Source: Lyngbya confervoides BDU141951 (GTDB taxonomy: Bacteria > Cyanobacteriota > Cyanobacteriia > Thermosynechococcales > Thermosynechococcaceae). From it: a DNA stretch of 64,000 nt. The translations under genes were made by a program, and so were the position numbers. The notes beneath the pieces are model-generated. The model did not search any database. It had not been told where the DNA came from and saw only the letters and a list, made by a program, of their open reading frames with translations. The stretch spans positions 96,320 through 160,319 of the forward strand of contig NZ_JTHE03000088.1 in NCBI RefSeq assembly GCF_000817775.3, in the 5' to 3' direction. This document shows positions 9,326 through 19,087 of the stretch, piece after piece (position 1 is the first letter of the stretch; each line of letters opens with the position of its first letter).

Positions 9326-10702
9326 ATGTCTCAACAAACTTCCCCGGTTGTCCCCCTGTTAACGCCCAAGGAAGTCTCGATTAATCAAATTCAGACCGAG
9401 CTGAATCGAATCTGGGCAGAGCAAACCGCTAAAGCCAACGGTAGCGGACCAGCAGCGGTACGAGCAACCACCTTTAGTCTGCTCGTGTATGAACCTGCCC
9501 AAACCCAGAGACTGCTAGCTCAACTGGGCTATTATTCCGGTCCCGTGGATGGCATCTTTGGTCCGCGCATGAAGGTGGCGCTCCATGCTGCCCAGAAGGA
9601 TTTTGGACTTCCCCAAACCAATCATGCCACCGCAGAACTCCTACAGCGCCTGCGGCAAAAGGCACAACAGCAACCTGTCCAGACCTCGTCGGATCCCCAA
9701 ACCTTACCTGTGTTTAGCCAAGATTCCGACGGGTCAGGCATTGCGGATTTAATTGCGAATCAGAACCCCTGTCGAGTGGTCTCGCTCTTTCCAGTGAATG
9801 ATGCAATGGATGAGGAGGGCGCAGATCTGCGAGCGGAGGTAGCGGCTTACTGCCCAGTCCAAAAACAGCGAAATAGCTTGATTTGCTGCGAATATATTAC
9901 CCTGAGCGGGACGCGGCGATCGCTGGAGAATATCACCACCTTGATCCAGTCGCTGTTGATGAACGACTTACCCCGGTTTCTGTGGTGGAAATCTGATCCC
10001 GATCAGTCGGAGGAATTCTTTCAAAAGCTTGCTCGCTCTTGTAACGGCGTCATTTTTGACTCTAGCTCCTTCTCCCAGACCCAGGAGGGATTAATTAAAA
10101 TGTCTCAAATGGTTGAGCAGGGTCTTAATGTGGCCGACCTGAACTGGAAACGTCTTGCAGCCTGGCAAGAACTCACCGCGGAAGCCTTTGACCCGCCCTC
10201 TCGCCGCAGCGCCCTCCTGGAAGTGGATCGAGTCACGATTGACTATGAGGCGGGGAACCCAGCCCAAGCCCTACTGTTCCTCGGATGGCTTGCCAGCCGA
10301 CTGCAATGGCATCCTACGGCCGTTGTCCAGGAAGAAGGCCCCTACAATCTGCTCACGGTGACTTTTCAAAACCCTCAACAGCGTCAGATACAGGCGGAGC
10401 TAGCCGCACTTCCTGTGGCGGATGTGGGCGAAATTGCCGGGGATCTCATTGATCTCAAACTGGCCTCAACCAATCTAGAGGCGGACTGCTGCACGGTGCT
10501 GTGTTCTCAAACCACAGGCTGTATGCGGATGGAGGCCGGTGGCGGGGCACAGTCCTGTCGTGTTCAACAGGTGACGCCCCTGACGGACCAGAAGTCAGAA
10601 GTGCTGCTCAGCCAGCATCTCCAGCGGTGGAGCCGGGATGTTCTGTTTGAAGAAGGGCTTGCGGTCAGCTGTGCAATTTTGCAGCTCATTGCCTTGGCCT
10701 AG
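9326..10702 (+). CDS. opcA: Glucose-6-phosphate dehydrogenase assembly/activator protein OpcA
   Basis: Allosteric activator and oligomerisation factor for Zwf, needed for full G6PDH activity. The 458-residue protein has the OpcA-typical region with PRFLWWKSDPDQ, EVDRVTIDYE and LFLGWLASRLQW. Residues about 55-95 (LLAQLGYYSGPVDGIFGPRM and following) look like a peptidoglycan-binding-type helical repeat preceding the conserved part. It ends the fbp-tal-zwf-opcA series and is followed by a strong terminator. The assignment is secure from context plus motifs; the role of the peptidoglycan-binding-like segment in a cytosolic protein is unclear. Confidence 0.92.
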   Translation: MSQQTSPVVPLLTPKEVSINQIQTELNRIWAEQTAKANGSGPAAVRATTFSLLVYEPAQTQRLLAQLGYYSGPVDGIFGPRMKVALHAAQKDFGLPQTNHATAELLQRLRQKAQQQPVQTSSDPQTLPVFSQDSDGSGIADLIANQNPCRVVSLFPVNDAMDEEGADLRAEVAAYCPVQKQRNSLICCEYITLSGTRRSLENITTLIQSLLMNDLPRFLWWKSDPDQSEEFFQKLARSCNGVIFDSSSFSQTQEGLIKMSQMVEQGLNVADLNWKRLAAWQELTAEAFDPPSRRSALLEVDRVTIDYEAGNPAQALLFLGWLASRLQWHPTAVVQEEGPYNLLTVTFQNPQQRQIQAELAALPVADVGEIAGDLIDLKLASTNLEADCCTVLCSQTTGCMRMEAGGGAQSCRVQQVTPLTDQKSEVLLSQHLQRWSRDVLFEEGLAVSCAILQLIALA

Positions 10703-10789
10703 GCCTTCACCCAAACAGGTAGAGCGTTTTAGGGAAAAGGTGGCCTGAGCATAAACTAAGGCCCCCCAGCCTACTCCCCCCCCCACAAT

Positions 10790-10821
10790 AACGCCCCCAT
10801 CTCAGATGAAACGGGGGCGTT
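10790..10821. terminator. Terminator between convergent opcA and petH
   Basis: Perfect 9-base-pair GC-rich stem, 10790-10798 (AACGCCCCC as read from 10789/10790) with 10813-10821, loop 14 bases. The plus strand continues TTATTTATC, and the element sits between convergent genes, so it can serve both directions, best for opcA. Confidence 0.8.
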
Positions 10822-10870
10822 TATTTATCAGGAGAGTCAGCGGATAGACGATGAAGCGCTGATGGTATCC

Positions 10871-12349
<1,479 letters not shown>

Positions 12350-13573
12350 TTGGGACTTAGGGTTGCTGTAGTCGGAGGCGGGCCATCGGGGTCATCTGCG
12401 GCTGAAACGCTTGCTAAAGCAGGAATTGAGACTTACTTATTTGAGCGAAAGCTGGACAATGCCAAGCCTTGTGGCGGTGCCATTCCGCTGTGCATGGTGG
12501 ATGAGTTCGATTTACCCCTAGAAATCATCGACCGACAGGTGAGGAAGATGAAAATGATCTCACCGTCTAATATCGAGGTCAATATTGGTCAGACCCTGAA
12601 CAAGGATGAGTATATCGGCATGTGCCGTCGTGAAGTCCTGGACGGCTTCATGCGCGATCGCGCTGCTCGGCTCGGCGCCAAGTTAATCAACGGCACGGTC
12701 AACAAGCTGGAAATCCCCAGTCGAGAAGGCGATCCCTATATTCTCCACTATGCCGACTTGTCCGATGGCAATCCCGAGGGCGTGATGAAGTCTCTGGCGG
12801 TGGATGTGGTCATTGGCGCCGATGGAGCCAACTCGCGCATTGCTAAGGCCATTGATGCAGGGGACTATAACTACGCCATCGCCTTCCAGGAGCGAATTCG
12901 GCTGCCTGAAAAGATGATGGCCTACTACGAAGATTTAGCAGAAATGTACGTTGGCGATGACGTGTCGCCAGATTTCTACGCCTGGGTCTTTCCCAAATAC
13001 GATCATGTGGCCGTGGGCACTGGCACCATGCAGGTCAATAAGGCCAAGATCAAGCAGCTTCAGGCCGGAATTCGCAAGCGAGCGGCCCACCGCCTGGAAG
13101 GGGGCGAAATCATTAAAATTGAGGCCCATCCAATTCCTGAGCATCCCCGTCCTCGCCGAGTAGTGGGTCGGGTTGCCCTGGTAGGGGATGCCGCCGGCAC
13201 CGTGACCAAATCCTCAGGAGAAGGCATTTACTTTGCCGCAAAATCCGCTCGGATGTGCGCAGAAACCATCGTGGAAACCTCCAATCAGGGGCAACGCATT
13301 CCTACGGAAGCAGATCTCAAGCTCTACTTGAAGCGCTGGGATAGGAAGTACGGCATGACCTATAAGGTTCTAGATCTACTTCAGCGCGTGTTTTATCGAT
13401 CCGATGCCACCCGCGAGGCCTTTGTGGAAATGTGCGCTGATATCGATGTGCAAAAGCTCACCTTCGATAGCTACCTTTACAAGACCGTCGTACCGGCTAA
13501 TCCCATTACCCAGCTCAAGATTACGGCCAAAACCCTGGGCAGCTTAATGCGAGGGCATGCCCTGGCCCCCTAG
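12350..13573 (+). CDS. chlP: Geranylgeranyl diphosphate/geranylgeranyl-chlorophyll reductase
   Basis: Flavoprotein that reduces the geranylgeranyl chain to phytyl for chlorophyll and tocopherol synthesis, using NADPH. The 407-residue protein has the FAD-binding GGGPSGSSAAE at residue 9 onward, FERKLDNAKPCGGAIPLCMV, and the GD motif in VALVGDAAGTVTKSSGEG. It ends with a conserved KITAKTLGSL stretch and closely matches the Synechocystis enzyme as I recall it. The start is TTG 12350, decided by GGAGG six bases upstream and the conserved LRVAVVGGG beginning; there is no ATG nearby. It is divergent from petH. Confidence 0.96.
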   Translation: MGLRVAVVGGGPSGSSAAETLAKAGIETYLFERKLDNAKPCGGAIPLCMVDEFDLPLEIIDRQVRKMKMISPSNIEVNIGQTLNKDEYIGMCRREVLDGFMRDRAARLGAKLINGTVNKLEIPSREGDPYILHYADLSDGNPEGVMKSLAVDVVIGADGANSRIAKAIDAGDYNYAIAFQERIRLPEKMMAYYEDLAEMYVGDDVSPDFYAWVFPKYDHVAVGTGTMQVNKAKIKQLQAGIRKRAAHRLEGGEIIKIEAHPIPEHPRPRRVVGRVALVGDAAGTVTKSSGEGIYFAAKSARMCAETIVETSNQGQRIPTEADLKLYLKRWDRKYGMTYKVLDLLQRVFYRSDATREAFVEMCADIDVQKLTFDSYLYKTVVPANPITQLKITAKTLGSLMRGHALAP

Positions 13574-13647
13574 GTCCCTTGAGCGTCATCCTGCGCAGAC
13601 CTGCGCAGAGTGATGAATTCTAAGCCCATCCGTCTTTAAATCCAAGC

Positions 13648-13675
13648 AAGCAGCGAGCCAAGGTTCGCTGCTTTT
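13648..13675 (+). terminator. Terminator of chlP
   Basis: Nine-base-pair stem AAGCAGCGA (13648-13656) with TCGCTGCTT (13665-13673), followed by a short T-run (CTTTTGG). A tandem 10-base repeat, CCTGCGCAGA twice at 13590-13609, precedes it and appears unrelated. Confidence 0.7.
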
Positions 13676-13796
13676 GGTCTGGGAAGGTAGCCGTACTTGA
13701 ATCAACCAGATAGGTGTGGCCACAATAGATGGCATCTAGCTGGGGGGATGTCCAGGAGACAAATCCCTGCTGTTTTTAACGGGACACGATAGAACC

Positions 13797-14165
13797 ATGA
13801 CGAGTAAAGTGTTTGATACCGATAAGCGGAAGCTCCTTTCAGCAGTGAGTCACGGCTCCATTTTTTTTAGTCCCCTGCTGCTGACCGTTGGCATTCCCAT
13901 CGTGTTGCTCACCGTGTCTGATGACCCCGTCATTCGAGACAATGCAAAGGAGGCGATTAATTTTCACATCAACGTTTGGATTTACGGAGCAATCGCAGGG
14001 TTTATCAGCTTCTTCTGGTTTACCCTCATTTTGCTGCCGTTAATCTGGGCTTTAGCTGCCTTTGTCTTCATTCTGACCTGGGTATTTCCTCTCTTTGCCA
14101 TTGTGAGCTGCATTACCCATCCCGATCAAAGCTACCGCTATCGATATATTTTCAGGTTTTTGTAA
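13797..14165 (+). CDS. DUF4870-type small membrane protein
   Basis: A 122-residue integral membrane protein with the DUF4870 pattern. It has a short N-terminal helix (DKRKLLSAVSHGS), a first membrane segment (FFSPLLLTVGIPIVLL), the conserved RDNAKEAINFHIN amphipathic stretch, and two more membrane segments around residues 60-105. It ends in the typical Tyr/Arg-rich tail (SYRYRYIFRFL). The function of the family is unknown. Start ATG 13797; it appears monocistronic. Confidence 0.8.
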   Translation: MTSKVFDTDKRKLLSAVSHGSIFFSPLLLTVGIPIVLLTVSDDPVIRDNAKEAINFHINVWIYGAIAGFISFFWFTLILLPLIWALAAFVFILTWVFPLFAIVSCITHPDQSYRYRYIFRFL

Positions 14166-14179
14166 GCCTGCGCCCAGCT

Positions 14180-14202
14180 GTCGCAATCTATTCTTTTGCG
14201 AC
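14180..14202 (+). terminator. Weak hairpin after the DUF4870 gene
   Basis: Stem GTCGCAA (14180-14186) with TTGCGAC (14196-14202), then GGCTTGTTCTAAAA. Short, with a poor T-run, so only a candidate terminator. Confidence 0.4.
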
Positions 14203-14263
14203 TGGCTTGTTCTAAAATAAAAAACTGTTTCAGAGGCTTGCCATTGGAATCAGGAGGCAGGCT

Positions 14264-14320
14264 ATGCTTGGTTTACTGATGCGAGATTTTTCTATGCAGG
14301 AGATCACGCCTACCCGATAG
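14264..14320 (+). other. 18-codon ORF with strong ribosome site, in frame with the downstream peroxidase
   Basis: ATG 14264 has AGGAGG (14252-14257) six bases upstream, one of the best ribosome sites in the window. The peptide starts MLGLLMRDFS and ends at TAG 14318-14320. The frame is the same as that of the peroxidase ORF, which resumes 15 bases after the stop at TTG 14336. It is either a leader peptide or the true N-terminus of the peroxidase gene interrupted by a nonsense codon. Confidence 0.5.
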
Positions 14321-14335
14321 GTTCGCGGGGAAGGG

Positions 14336-16669
14336 TTGCCTGCTGATATCTCAACAGATGCGGGGGAAGCATCGTTAGATATCAAGGACCCGGTCACAAG
14401 TATGCCTAATCGTTTGCTAGCCTTCGACCCCTTCGCGGAAGGCCCCCTGCTCAGCCATTCCCTCGATGGCCAGAACAATAATCTTGAACAGCCGCAATGG
14501 GGCAGTCGAGATAGCCAGATCCTCAATCTTGCGCCTCTCGACTATGGGGATGGCATTGCGACGCCAGCCGGCAGCGATCGCCCTGGAGCCAGGGACATTA
14601 GCAACCAGGTCGCGCAGCAAGACCAGCCGCGTCCCGACCCGCGGGGCCTCACCAATCTGGTGTGGGCTATGGGGCAGTTTCTAGACCACGACCTGGACCT
14701 GACGCCAGGGCAAAGTAACGCAGAAGGCGGGGCTGAAACCTTTGATATCAGGGTGCCCGTGGGAGATCCTTACCTCGACCCCCAGGGGCAGGGCAACCAA
14801 TGGATTCGCTTCCATCGCTCCGAGTTTTTGGCCGGCACCAGCACCGACCTAGGCAATCCTCGCCAGATCCCGAATCGAGTCACGGCCTGGATAGACGGCT
14901 CAAACATCTACGGTTCATCGCCAGAGCGTTTGGCCCTCCTGCGCAGTTTCCGCGATGGCCAGATGAAGGTCAGCGCCGGGAATTTGCTCCCCCTTGATCT
15001 AGGCCAGAATAACGATAACCCCGGTCCCTCCACCCAATTGTTTTTAGCGGGGGATGTGCGAGCCAATGAGAACATAGTGCTCTCCTCTATGCATACGCTG
15101 CTGGTGAGAGAGCACAATCGCCTTGCCGCTGAGCTCCAGGACATCCACAGCGACTGGTCCGAGGAACAGCTTTTTCAGCGGGCTCGGCAGATCAACATTG
15201 CACAGCTGCAAAAGATTGTCTTTGACGACTATATTCCTCTGCTCCTAGGACGTCCCTTACCGGAGTATCGGGGTTACGATCCCAGCGTTCATCCCGGAAT
15301 TAGCCGCACCTTTTCCACCGCCGCTTTTCGCTTTGGTCACACCATGGTCAGTCCAGAGATTGCCCGCCTAGATGGCCAAGGGGCCGTCATTCCCGAAGGC
15401 AATGTCAACCTGGCAGCGGCCTTCTTTCCCAACGCGGAGGTCTTACAAACCACTGGAATTGAACCCGTCTTACGGGGTAGCGTTTCCACCCTGGCCCAGG
15501 CGGTAGACAATCAGGTCATCCATGAGCTGCGTAACTTACTCTTTAGCTTTGGCGGCCAACTCGCGGCCCAGGACTTAATGGCACTCAATATTCAGCGGGG
15601 GCGTGATCATGGCCTTGCGGACTACAACTCGGTGCGCGCGGCCTTTGGCCTGAATCGAGTCGCAAACTTTGCGCAAATGACCCAAGACCTCAATCAACAG
15701 GAAAAATTAGCACAGATCTACGGAAGCGTGGACAACATCGATGCCGTTGTCGGTCTATTTGCCGAAGATCCAGTGCCAGGAGGCAGTGTGGGAGAAACCA
15801 TTGCCACGGTTTTGCAAGATCAGTTTACGCGACTGCGCAATGGCGATCGCTTCTACTACAAAAATAGTCTCACTCCAGCAGAAATTAAAGTCATTGAGGG
15901 CACAAGTTTTGCGGATATTATCCGCCGGAATACCAACTCCCCCATTGTGCAGGAGAATGTGTTTACCCTGCAACAGTCGGGAACCCAGAGCAATGACGAG
16001 CTGCGCGGTGGCCTTGGGGATGACGTAATCCTCGGCTATCAAGGCGATGATAGCCTGCGGGGATATTTTGGCAACGATAGGCTCTACGGCCATGGTGGAT
16101 CTGATCTAATTAAAGGAGAGGAAGGCGACGACACTCTCATGGGTGGCCCCGGAAACGACCGCTTAATAGGAGGTTCAGGCAATGACTACCTGGCGGGAAA
16201 TCAAGGCAACGATAGCCTCGTGGCGGGATCTGGAAACGATATCTTGAAGGGGGGCATGGGCAGAGATTCACTGATGGGGCAAGCGGGGAACGATCAACTC
16301 GTGGGAGGTGCCGACGATGATTGGCTCAACGGCGGCGGCGGAAACGATAGGATTCTGGGGACCAGCCACTCCAAAGCCGGCCGCTTTGAGCACGATGTTC
16401 TCATTGGTCAGGGCGGCAAGGACAAATTTATGTTAGGTAATCCCCACACCGCCTTCTACGCCGCCAATGGTCCTCAGGATTTTGCCGCCATCTTAGATTT
16501 TCAGGTCGGCGAAGATAAGCTTGTGCTCCATGGAACAGCAGCAGACTATCGGACGGAACAGGACTCCACCACCACACTGATTTACTGGGAACACAGGGGA
16601 CAATCGGAGTTGATCGCCATGGTGAATACGGGGATCTCCATTAACAGCACCACTGCCCTGTTTCGCTAG
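14336..16669 (+). CDS. Animal-type heme peroxidase (peroxicin-like) with C-terminal RTX repeats
   Basis: A 777-residue protein of the peroxidase-cyclooxygenase superfamily. The peroxidase domain spans residues about 80-545. Its distal His is in GQFLDHDLD (His118), an Arg/His-containing stretch reads MHTLLVREHNRLA, and the proximal His is in FRFGHTMVSPE. The C-terminal third is made of glycine/aspartate RTX nonapeptide repeats that bind calcium and usually mark type I secretion, so an extracellular oxidant-producing or defence role is inferred. Start is uncertain: TTG 14336 lacks a spaced ribosome site, ATG 14402 also lacks one, and a far better start at 14264 is cut off by an in-frame TAG. 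No secretion genes lie nearby. Confidence 0.85.
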   Translation: MPADISTDAGEASLDIKDPVTSMPNRLLAFDPFAEGPLLSHSLDGQNNNLEQPQWGSRDSQILNLAPLDYGDGIATPAGSDRPGARDISNQVAQQDQPRPDPRGLTNLVWAMGQFLDHDLDLTPGQSNAEGGAETFDIRVPVGDPYLDPQGQGNQWIRFHRSEFLAGTSTDLGNPRQIPNRVTAWIDGSNIYGSSPERLALLRSFRDGQMKVSAGNLLPLDLGQNNDNPGPSTQLFLAGDVRANENIVLSSMHTLLVREHNRLAAELQDIHSDWSEEQLFQRARQINIAQLQKIVFDDYIPLLLGRPLPEYRGYDPSVHPGISRTFSTAAFRFGHTMVSPEIARLDGQGAVIPEGNVNLAAAFFPNAEVLQTTGIEPVLRGSVSTLAQAVDNQVIHELRNLLFSFGGQLAAQDLMALNIQRGRDHGLADYNSVRAAFGLNRVANFAQMTQDLNQQEKLAQIYGSVDNIDAVVGLFAEDPVPGGSVGETIATVLQDQFTRLRNGDRFYYKNSLTPAEIKVIEGTSFADIIRRNTNSPIVQENVFTLQQSGTQSNDELRGGLGDDVILGYQGDDSLRGYFGNDRLYGHGGSDLIKGEEGDDTLMGGPGNDRLIGGSGNDYLAGNQGNDSLVAGSGNDILKGGMGRDSLMGQAGNDQLVGGADDDWLNGGGGNDRILGTSHSKAGRFEHDVLIGQGGKDKFMLGNPHTAFYAANGPQDFAAILDFQVGEDKLVLHGTAADYRTEQDSTTTLIYWEHRGQSELIAMVNTGISINSTTALFR
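15990..16365 (+). repeat. RTX calcium-binding repeat block
   Basis: About a dozen degenerate tandem copies of a 27-base unit encoding GGxGxDxLx-type nonapeptides (for example GGPGNDRLI, GGSGNDYLA, GGGGNDRIL) inside the peroxidase gene, at residues about 552-677. Confidence 0.85.
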
Positions 16670-16804
16670 GGCACCCCCGCAGCCCCGATCACGGTGCATC
16701 CTCAAACCCCAGAGATTCGGGCAGCACGGCCCTCATCTCAAATCCTGTGCCATGCATGCCCCTGCCCCAGGTTCTTTCCCTCTGGCCTTCAGGGGTAGCA
16801 GGTC

Positions 16805-16842
16805 GCAGCATCCCTGCTGCCCCAAAAGAGAAAGGATGCTGC
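16805..16842. terminator. Hairpin between convergent peroxidase and prk genes
   Basis: Nine-base-pair perfect stem GCAGCATCC (16805-16813) with GGATGCTGC (16834-16842), loop 20 bases. There is no clear T-run on either side. It lies in the 190-base gap between two convergent stops and may end transcription of either. Confidence 0.5.
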
Positions 16843-16860
16843 TCAGAAAATCGCAACTGA

Positions 16861-17769
16861 TCAGGCCGACTTGAGATTCCTCGCTTCCTCCACCATCTGC
16901 TCAATCAGGGGCGAGAGGATAATTTCCATGGCAAACCCCATCTTGCCGCCCGGAACAACCAGCGTTGTGTGACGGGACATGAAGGACCCTGAAATCATAC
17001 TAAGCAGGTAGGGAAAGTCGATATGAAAGCGATCTCGAAAGCAGCGATTAATATGAATGATGACAAAGCTTTCATCCGCCGTTGGAATATCGCGAGCAAT
17101 AAAGGGATTAGAGGTATCGACAGTGGAAACGCGCTGAAAGTTAATATGGGTGCGAGAAAACTGCGGAGTAATATAGTTCACATAGTCGGGCATGCGGCGC
17201 AGAATAGTATCAACAATGGCCTCAGGACTGTAGCCCCGCTCCGCATTATCTCGAGAGATTTTTTGAATCCACTCTAGATTTACAATCGGCACCACCCCAA
17301 CCAGAAGGTCGACATACTGGGCCACATCAATCTCTTTGGTGACCAGACCACCATGCAACCCTTCGTAAAAGAGAATATCGCTGTTGGCATCTAGCGGTTC
17401 CCAAGGAGTAAATTCACCGGATTTGCAGTCGGTCCCCAGGCGTTCGTTGTGGTGCTCGGCTTCCTCACCATTGTGCAAATAGTAGCGTTTTTGGCCTGTT
17501 CCAGTTTCGCCATACTCCTTAAAGAGAATCTCTAATTTATCGAGAATATTGGCCTCTACGCCAAAGTGGCTAAAGTTCTTGCCCTCAGAGGAGGCCTGAG
17601 CCATCATTTGACGCATTTCAACGCGGTTATACCTATGATAGCTGTCTCCCTCCACCACCACTGGGGTAATGCCTTCGCGAATAAAAATATGTTCAAAGGC
17701 GCGTTTAACCGTAGAGGTTCCCGCACCCGAAGACCCGGTAACAGCAATAATGGGATGTTTACTAGACAT
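16861..17769 (-). CDS. prk: Phosphoribulokinase, class I (proteobacterial type)
   Basis: Phosphorylates ribulose 5-phosphate to ribulose 1,5-bisphosphate for Rubisco. At 302 residues, with VTGSSGAGTSTVKRAFEHIF at the Walker A, EGDSYHRYNR, LFYEGLHGG, VNLEWIQKI and DTSNPFIARDIPTADES, it matches the octameric class I enzyme of purple bacteria. It does not match the ~330-residue class II enzyme normal in cyanobacteria and plants. The N-terminal redox cysteine pair of class II is absent, so thioredoxin control by that pair is not expected; class I enzymes are controlled by NADH and AMP. ATG 17769; the cp12 gene lies 382 bases upstream on the same strand. Horizontal acquisition is an inference. Confidence 0.9.
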   Translation of the reverse strand: MSSKHPIIAVTGSSGAGTSTVKRAFEHIFIREGITPVVVEGDSYHRYNRVEMRQMMAQASSEGKNFSHFGVEANILDKLEILFKEYGETGTGQKRYYLHNGEEAEHHNERLGTDCKSGEFTPWEPLDANSDILFYEGLHGGLVTKEIDVAQYVDLLVGVVPIVNLEWIQKISRDNAERGYSPEAIVDTILRRMPDYVNYITPQFSRTHINFQRVSTVDTSNPFIARDIPTADESFVIIHINRCFRDRFHIDFPYLLSMISGSFMSRHTTLVVPGGKMGFAMEIILSPLIEQMVEEARNLKSA

Positions 17770-18007
17770 GGTGAAGCGAAAATTTAAGGTGAGTTAATGA
17801 AGCAGCAGACCCGAAAAAGCCCTTTGATTGGTTTTATCTTAATTTTTAATGACCCCAAAGCAAAGCTTGACTTTCTCCCAGCCTTCAGCAGTCACCAGAC
17901 TCAGCGGGACCAGACCGGATCTGCGATCGCGTTTACCCCCGCCTCGGTCCTTCGTCCAATCACTGGCGCTTCGGCTTGTAATCGCAAGACACCGGTAAAA
18001 TTCCCGG

Positions 18008-18044
18008 AAAAAAGAGCGTGGGCCACCAATAGCCCCACGCTCTT
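18008..18044 (-). terminator. Rho-independent terminator of cp12
   Basis: Perfect 11-base-pair stem, 18012-18022 with 18034-18044 (AAGAGCGTGGG / CCCACGCTCTT), loop 11 bases. On the minus strand it runs into six T residues (A-run 18008-18013). It separates cp12 from prk, so prk probably has its own promoter between about 17770 and 18000. Confidence 0.88.
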
Positions 18045-18150
18045 GCCCCATTCGATCCTGTTTTAGAAATTTAGATTTGGCCTTAGAGCTCAAACCTGAG
18101 TCAATCTGGCTCAAATAACGCCCTTGCGCTCAAGTGAGCCCAACGTCACC

Positions 18151-18378
18151 CTAGTCTTCATAAATTCTGCACTCAACGGCATCGGGATTGTCCGCACAAT
18201 AGTTATCCAGGGACGTCTTTTCCTCTTCTGCCTTTTGACGTTGGTGGGACGCTTCAGCTTGCAATTCCTCAACAGCATCCCAGGCCGCAGCACAGGCTTG
18301 GGAATCTGAACCATCTGCGCTACAGACTTCTCGGGCAGATTCTATTTCCTGGGAAATTTTTTCTTGAATATCACTCAT
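18151..18378 (-). CDS. cp12: CP12, redox scaffold of Calvin-cycle enzymes
   Basis: A 75-residue, mostly disordered protein. It shows the N-terminal Cys pair (REVCSADGSDSQAC), the CP12 core AAAWDAVEELQAE and the C-terminal Cys pair (YCADNPDAVECRIYED). When oxidised in the dark, CP12 binds GAPDH through its C-terminus and Prk through its middle part, inactivating both. The usual Prk partner is the class II enzyme, yet the prk gene next door is class I, so the neighbour may not be its partner. Start ATG 18378; a strong terminator follows the gene. Confidence 0.93.
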   Translation of the reverse strand: MSDIQEKISQEIESAREVCSADGSDSQACAAAWDAVEELQAEASHQRQKAEEEKTSLDNYCADNPDAVECRIYED

Positions 18379-18481
18379 AGCTATAACTGAATCACAACTT
18401 GTGGGTAAAACGCGCTAACTGTTTCAGTTTAACTTGTTTGTACAGACCGAGTCCGATGAATCGGGACGGTTCTACAATTGC

Positions 18482-18928
18482 TCACTGCCCCTGAAAACAC
18501 CTCAGGGCCACCGTCATTAGTTCCGGAGGAATTTCGCCCCTGCGGTTCTTCATTCCCTGGCTCATAACCAGTAACTCCTGAAAGGTAAAGGTATTTTGGA
18601 CCTCTCGGAGGGCACATTGGCAATAGGAGGAGGGGAGATTACTAGTTTCACACCCCGCCAGAAACTGCTGCTCGAACAGCGGATTATGAGTGCTCAGCAC
18701 AGGAGGGGCAGCCCCACGATTCCCCGAAACTGGGTCGGGAGCGGAGGGGTCTACAGGTCGAACCTCAGCAGGTGCCCCCGGAATCTGGGGAGAAGTCGAT
18801 GGCGGGGCAGCCGGTGAGTCGTAGGTGGGATGCTGCTGGACCCAATCTTGCCAGGACTCAGCTCGAACGAGGCTGCCAGAAAGAATACAAAAACCAGCCA
18901 GGGAAAAGGAAAGGATAGATTTCAGCAC
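18482..18928 (-). CDS. Exported Cys-containing protein, unknown function
   Basis: A 148-residue protein with an N-terminal signal peptide (hydrophobic core ILSFSLAGFCILSGSL, likely cleavage after VRA). A Pro/Ser-rich linker of about 50 residues follows, then a C-terminal domain with four cysteines in a C-x8-C-x-C pattern (CETSNLPSSYCQC) plus one near the end (RCFQ). The cysteines suggest disulfides or metal binding in the periplasm. The start is GTG 18928; no ribosome site is evident. I do not recognise the family. Confidence 0.6.
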   Translation of the reverse strand: MLKSILSFSLAGFCILSGSLVRAESWQDWVQQHPTYDSPAAPPSTSPQIPGAPAEVRPVDPSAPDPVSGNRGAAPPVLSTHNPLFEQQFLAGCETSNLPSSYCQCALREVQNTFTFQELLVMSQGMKNRRGEIPPELMTVALRCFQGQ

Positions 18929-19040
18929 AGGAATTGCTAGGGAAGGAGGTCCAAGCTTAATTTACCCATCCCAGAGAAAAATTGATCCCCCAGATCGCCC
19001 TCGCCCAGGTCGGGGACCCATGCTCCGCGAGGGCAAAAAA

Positions 19041-19055
19041 GGTTGAACATCAACC
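19041..19055. repeat. Short inverted repeat upstream of cpcL
   Basis: GGTTGA-ACA-TCAACC, a six-base perfect inverted repeat in the gap between the divergent exported-protein gene and cpcL. Candidate protein-binding site; no direct evidence. Confidence 0.35.
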
Positions 19056-19087
19056 TCATTATTACAGTTCATTACCTTGAAAAAAAT

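Noticed and set aside
17797..18066. Plus-strand frame of 89 codons between prk and cp12
   Set aside because: It runs through the cp12 terminator and the prk promoter region and has no recognisable domain.
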